Assembly (NCBI GenBank): GCA_964651325.1
Contig: CAZYXP010000172.1
Span: 1 to 8,523, forward strand
From: JADFOB01 sp964651325
GTDB lineage: Bacteria; Planctomycetota; Phycisphaerae; UBA1845
Direction of reading: 5' to 3'
Length of the DNA stretch: 8,523 nt
Shown here piece by piece: positions 6,656-8,523 of the stretch. The translations under genes were made by a program, and so were the position numbers. Every line of letters starts with the position of its first letter. Position 1 is the first letter of the stretch. The notes beneath the pieces were generated by a model. The model saw only the letters and a program-made list of their open reading frames with translations. It was not told where the DNA came from and did no database searches.

Positions 6656-7066
6656 ATGCTTGAGGAAATGTTCGCGCAGCAGGCCCGTTTGAACAAGCGA
6701 ATCGGCTACGACACCGAATCCCTGCGGGAAGACTTCGATGTCCAAACCGCCGGCATTTGGCTCAACGATTACATCGCGGCCGCCTCCAACGAATTAGAGG
6801 AACTCCGCGACAGCACCTACTGGAAACACTGGTGCGCGGAAGCGAAGTCGGGAAAACGCTTCGCCATATCGGACCTTCAAAACGCGCGAGTTGAAGTAAT
6901 TGACCTCCTTTTCTTCTGGATCAGCATGGCTCAGTGCGTTGGCCTCAACGCCAAGGACGTCTACGACCTCTATCTTCAAAAATTGGACGTGAACCACAAA
7001 CGACAGGAAAACGGATACTCGATGCAGGGTAAAGATGAGTCCGATAATCGCTCCATTGGTGTGTAA
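6656..7066 (+). CDS. Dimeric (all-alpha NTP-PPase) dUTP diphosphatase
   Basis: The protein likely hydrolyses dUTP to dUMP and pyrophosphate, keeping uracil out of DNA and feeding dTMP synthesis. The 136 residues fit the dimeric dUTPase family (MazG-like fold), not the trimeric beta-fold Dut. An N-terminal helix, MLEEMFAQQARLNKRIG, precedes the first metal-binding motif ExxE (E46, E49 in NELEEL). The second motif ExxD is E80/D83 in ARVEVIDLLFFW. The C-terminal NHKRQENGY (113-121) matches the conserved Asn/Arg-Gln/Gly-Tyr substrate segment. The last 15 residues are polar and probably flexible. The gene appears to be its own unit, with a promoter candidate and a strong ribosome-binding site upstream and a 371-bp gap downstream. 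A related all-alpha pyrophosphatase with another nucleotide preference cannot be fully excluded. Confidence 0.88.
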   Translation: MLEEMFAQQARLNKRIGYDTESLREDFDVQTAGIWLNDYIAAASNELEELRDSTYWKHWCAEAKSGKRFAISDLQNARVEVIDLLFFWISMAQCVGLNAKDVYDLYLQKLDVNHKRQENGYSMQGKDESDNRSIGV

Positions 7067-7177
7067 GATTCTGTCTATTTTGTGGCCTATTTTGCAGTCG
7101 CACAAGAATCCTTGGGACAATTTGCCCGTTTGACCGGCAGTAGCGAATGCAAATCCTCAGGAATTTCGGTTTTTCGC

Positions 7178-7206
7178 TTGCGTCAACGCCCAAGACAGCC
7201 CATAAT
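7178..7206 (+). promoter_or_regulatory. Candidate sigma-70 promoter for the Lnt-like gene
   Basis: TTGCGT (7178-7183) and CATAAT (7201-7206) are separated by exactly 17 bp. The -10 box matches at five of six positions, the -35 only at TTG. It would start transcription near 7213, just before the hairpin at 7225, and give a leader of roughly 225 nt. Confidence 0.35.
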
Positions 7207-7224
7207 GCGGGGCAGTGCTGGGAG

Positions 7225-7271
7225 GCGGGTTTCGTACCGTTATTGTAACGGATCCCGCTGTTGGTCGTTAC
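7225..7271 (+). promoter_or_regulatory. Leader with two mutually exclusive hairpins
   Basis: The arms ccgtta (7237-7242) and taacgg (7246-7251) form a perfect 6-bp stem around ttg. An outer stem gcggg (7225-7229) / cccgc (7254-7258) can enclose it. The same central segment gtaacg (7245-7250) can pair instead with cgttac (7266-7271). This competing geometry resembles attenuators and riboswitch expression platforms. No known riboswitch consensus was recognised. The rest of the gap 7067-7437 holds no gene I can support. Confidence 0.3.
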
Positions 7272-7426
7272 GGAGAGGAAAGCCCACACTTTGCCGCGCA
7301 ACCAGGAACGGGAAAGAACTTCATCTCGTTGAACGTTCCGTCGCGCGTCGTGTGTTTTTGGTAGGGCTAGCTTCGATTCTTGCGATCTTGTGGGTAGGAC
7401 CGTAGCTGGGTCTCCTTCGCACCATT

Positions 7427-7430
7427 GAGG
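7427..7430 (+). promoter_or_regulatory. Ribosome-binding site selecting the GTG start at 7438
   Basis: GAGG lies seven bases before GTG 7438. The next in-frame ATG (7474) has no comparable site, so the GTG start is preferred. Confidence 0.5.
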
Positions 7431-7437
7431 CGTATCT

Positions 7438-8130
7438 GTGGCAAACGCGATTCACCGCGAACAACCCGATTTGATGACTCGGCTAGCCAAGGCGGCGGCG
7501 ATCGGCGCTTCATTGCTGGTTAGCGCCAATGCCATGGCGCTGGCCATTGCGTCACCAAGTTTCTGGTGGCTCGGGTGGTTGACGTTATTGCCCCTGCTCC
7601 TGGCGATTCGCTTGCTGTCGCCCGGCCGCGCTGCCGTCGCCGGCTCTTTCTGGGGCCTTTGCTTTTACGCAATATCGGTCGGTGGTGCAGGCGCTCCGCT
7701 GGCGCCTTCCCTGCTCTCGGCCTTGCTGCTAGCGGCCATCCCCGGAATTTACGCTGGTTTAGGATCACGAATTACCCGCCGCGTTGGGTTTAGCCCGCTC
7801 TTGCTCGGTCTGGGCTGGGTCGGTGTTGAGCTTGCGTTGAAGCCTCTTGCGTTGCATCACGGCCTGCTCGCCGGCACTCAGGGCGAAGGCGTCATGATCC
7901 GCGTGGTGGGCAATGTGGCAGGATACGCGTTGGTCGCCTTCTTATTGGCGTACGTTTCTGCTTGCCTTCTTTCAGTTCTGGGCGAAGTATACGCTTGGGC
8001 TCGTTCCAAGGGCGTCGTTCGCGCAGTCGGATCCTACGTTCAAAAATCCACCCCTCTGATTGATTCACTTGCCATTCAGCTTTATCTTCGTGCGACGCAG
8101 CCGCGCGGCCCCCCCGTCGTAGCCGTTTAG
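7438..8130 (+). CDS. Polytopic membrane protein resembling the N-terminal membrane part of apolipoprotein N-acyltransferase
   Basis: The 230-residue protein has about six hydrophobic helices (roughly 15-37, 42-60, 65-83, 86-108, 118-138 and 155-182). The segment SPSFWWLGWLTLLPLLLAIR (39-58) followed by GRAAVAGSFWGLCFY (63-77) looks like the start of Lnt, where a W-L-x-W-x-x-L-x-P-L-L motif precedes a Gly-rich helix. GLGWVGVELALKPLA...GLLAGTQG (124-149) echoes the Lnt segment with W-x-x-x-E and a later G-x-x-Q. Lnt proteins are about 500 residues and carry a periplasmic nitrilase domain with a Glu-Lys-Cys triad. That domain is absent here, and no reading frame in the 310 bp downstream encodes it. 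The C-terminus instead is a polar tail of about 45 residues. N-acyltransferase activity is therefore not expected. It could be a degenerate paralogue or a distinct family; the resemblance was judged by eye. Confidence 0.65.
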   Translation: MANAIHREQPDLMTRLAKAAAIGASLLVSANAMALAIASPSFWWLGWLTLLPLLLAIRLLSPGRAAVAGSFWGLCFYAISVGGAGAPLAPSLLSALLLAAIPGIYAGLGSRITRRVGFSPLLLGLGWVGVELALKPLALHHGLLAGTQGEGVMIRVVGNVAGYALVAFLLAYVSACLLSVLGEVYAWARSKGVVRAVGSYVQKSTPLIDSLAIQLYLRATQPRGPPVVAV

Positions 8131-8440
8131 GCGCCGACCAAGCGTCCGGAACCTGTCGGCGAATCTGCCGACGGTCGCATCTTGCGAAGTCCTGGACGAG
8201 CACTTTTTGGTCGATGAACCTGTTCGACCTGCCTGGCGCGCTACGGCCCGTCGTCGAACCGAACTTGTTGACCGTCTTATCCTGTTAGTCGTTTTTTCTT
8301 GCGTTTCGATGAAAGGCTCAAAGGCTTTGCCTGGCGTTGTTTATTGCCGCAATGTTTGGGTCCGGTTTTTCGTGTTTGATTCGAACGCAATAGTGGTTTG
8401 ATTGTTTTTGGGTTTCATTGTTTTCGGAAAGGGAAGGACA
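8131..8440 (+). other. Intergenic region before the last gene, no gene recognised
   Basis: The first part carries a hairpin, gtcggc (8155-8160) / gccgac (8167-8172) around gaatct, about 25 bp after the Lnt-like stop codon. It lacks a T-tract, so it is at most a weak terminator. From about 8280 the DNA becomes visibly T-rich on this strand, with ttttttctt at 8292-8299, unlike the rest of the window. No promoter with good spacing was found, and no tRNA or known riboswitch. A 64-codon frame (8207-8401) has an unrecognised product and is not supported. Confidence 0.45.
8426..8438 (+). promoter_or_regulatory. Purine-rich ribosome-binding site of the last gene
   Basis: ggaaagggaagga precedes the ATG at 8441. 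The ggaaaggg portion ends seven bases before the start, a normal Shine-Dalgarno distance. Confidence 0.6.
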
Positions 8441-8523
8441 ATGAGTAAGAGAGCGTTTTTTAGTCCGGCATGGCTTGCCTGCCTGGGCGTAGCTTGGTTG
8501 GCGCTGCCGGCATTGGCCGCACC
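8441..8523 (+). CDS. Exported protein, N-terminal signal peptide only (3' end outside window)
   Basis: Only 27 full codons are visible. They encode a classic Sec signal peptide: basic MSKR, a hydrophobic core (about 9-22) and a likely cleavage site around LPALAA (22-27). The Cys at residue 14 follows Trp-Leu-Ala and is too early in the core for a good lipobox, so a soluble or surface protein is more likely than a lipoprotein. The ATG is supported by the purine-rich site upstream. The mature function cannot be read from this window. Confidence 0.75.
   Translation, partial: MSKRAFFSPAWLACLGVAWLALPALAA

Noticed and set aside
7270..7330. gagaggaaagcccac stretch, reminiscent of the RNase P RNA core (gaggaaagtccgg)
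   Set aside because: The other conserved RNase P RNA blocks are missing and there is not enough room before the next gene.
8207..8401. 64-codon frame downstream of the Lnt-like gene, considered as the missing catalytic domain
   Set aside because: It is far too short and shows none of the nitrilase Glu, Lys or Cys motifs.
8470..8485. Cys in the final signal peptide, considered as a lipobox
   Set aside because: It is preceded by Trp-Leu-Ala, lies only 14 residues from the start, and a better signal peptidase I site (ALA-A) follows.

Overview
The window reads as a stretch of a Planctomycetota-like chromosome. The assignment is inferred from three things. There is an exported FG-GAP/VCBS propeller protein ending in an IPTL-CTERM-like sorting tail, a dimeric (all-alpha) dUTPase of the type common in that phylum, and a compact L34 gene that is not next to rnpA. 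Start codons are often GTG or TTG, and Shine-Dalgarno sites are weak or missing in front of several core genes. By eye the coding DNA is moderately GC-rich. No search was run, so the phylum call is a judgement.

Layout, left to right. Positions 3-1532 (+) hold the 3' part of a secreted or surface protein: an Ig-like domain, seven calcium-loop repeats with a period of about 49 residues, and a C-terminal membrane anchor/sorting signal. It converges on rnc (1647-2354, -), a complete RNase III. A perfect hairpin overlaps the rnc stop codon. A long gene-poor block (2355-3523) follows, whose only supported gene is rpmH (3014-3151, +, ribosomal protein L34). Next come rpsA (3524-5482, +, six-domain ribosomal protein S1) and, 54 bp later, a sigma-70 family factor (5537-6430, +); these two may be co-transcribed. 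After a 225-bp gap with a plausible sigma-70 promoter is a dimeric dUTPase gene (6656-7066, +). A 371-bp gap then holds a promoter candidate and a hairpin leader with two alternative pairings. It precedes a GTG-started membrane protein (7438-8130, +) that resembles only the N-terminal membrane part of apolipoprotein N-acyltransferase. The window ends in the signal peptide of another exported protein (8441 onward, +).

Most of the identified genes serve core information processing: RNA cleavage (RNase III), translation (L34, S1), transcription initiation (sigma factor) and nucleotide-pool cleaning (dUTPase). Exported or membrane proteins flank them. I see no mobile element, CRISPR array, tRNA, rRNA, toxin-antitoxin pair or defence island, and nothing that amounts to a clear new system. 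The points most worth a second look are the Lnt-like protein without a catalytic domain, the apparent Asp-to-Ala change in the RNase III active site, the insert and odd start of the sigma factor, and the possibly structured leaders before rpmH and the Lnt-like gene.
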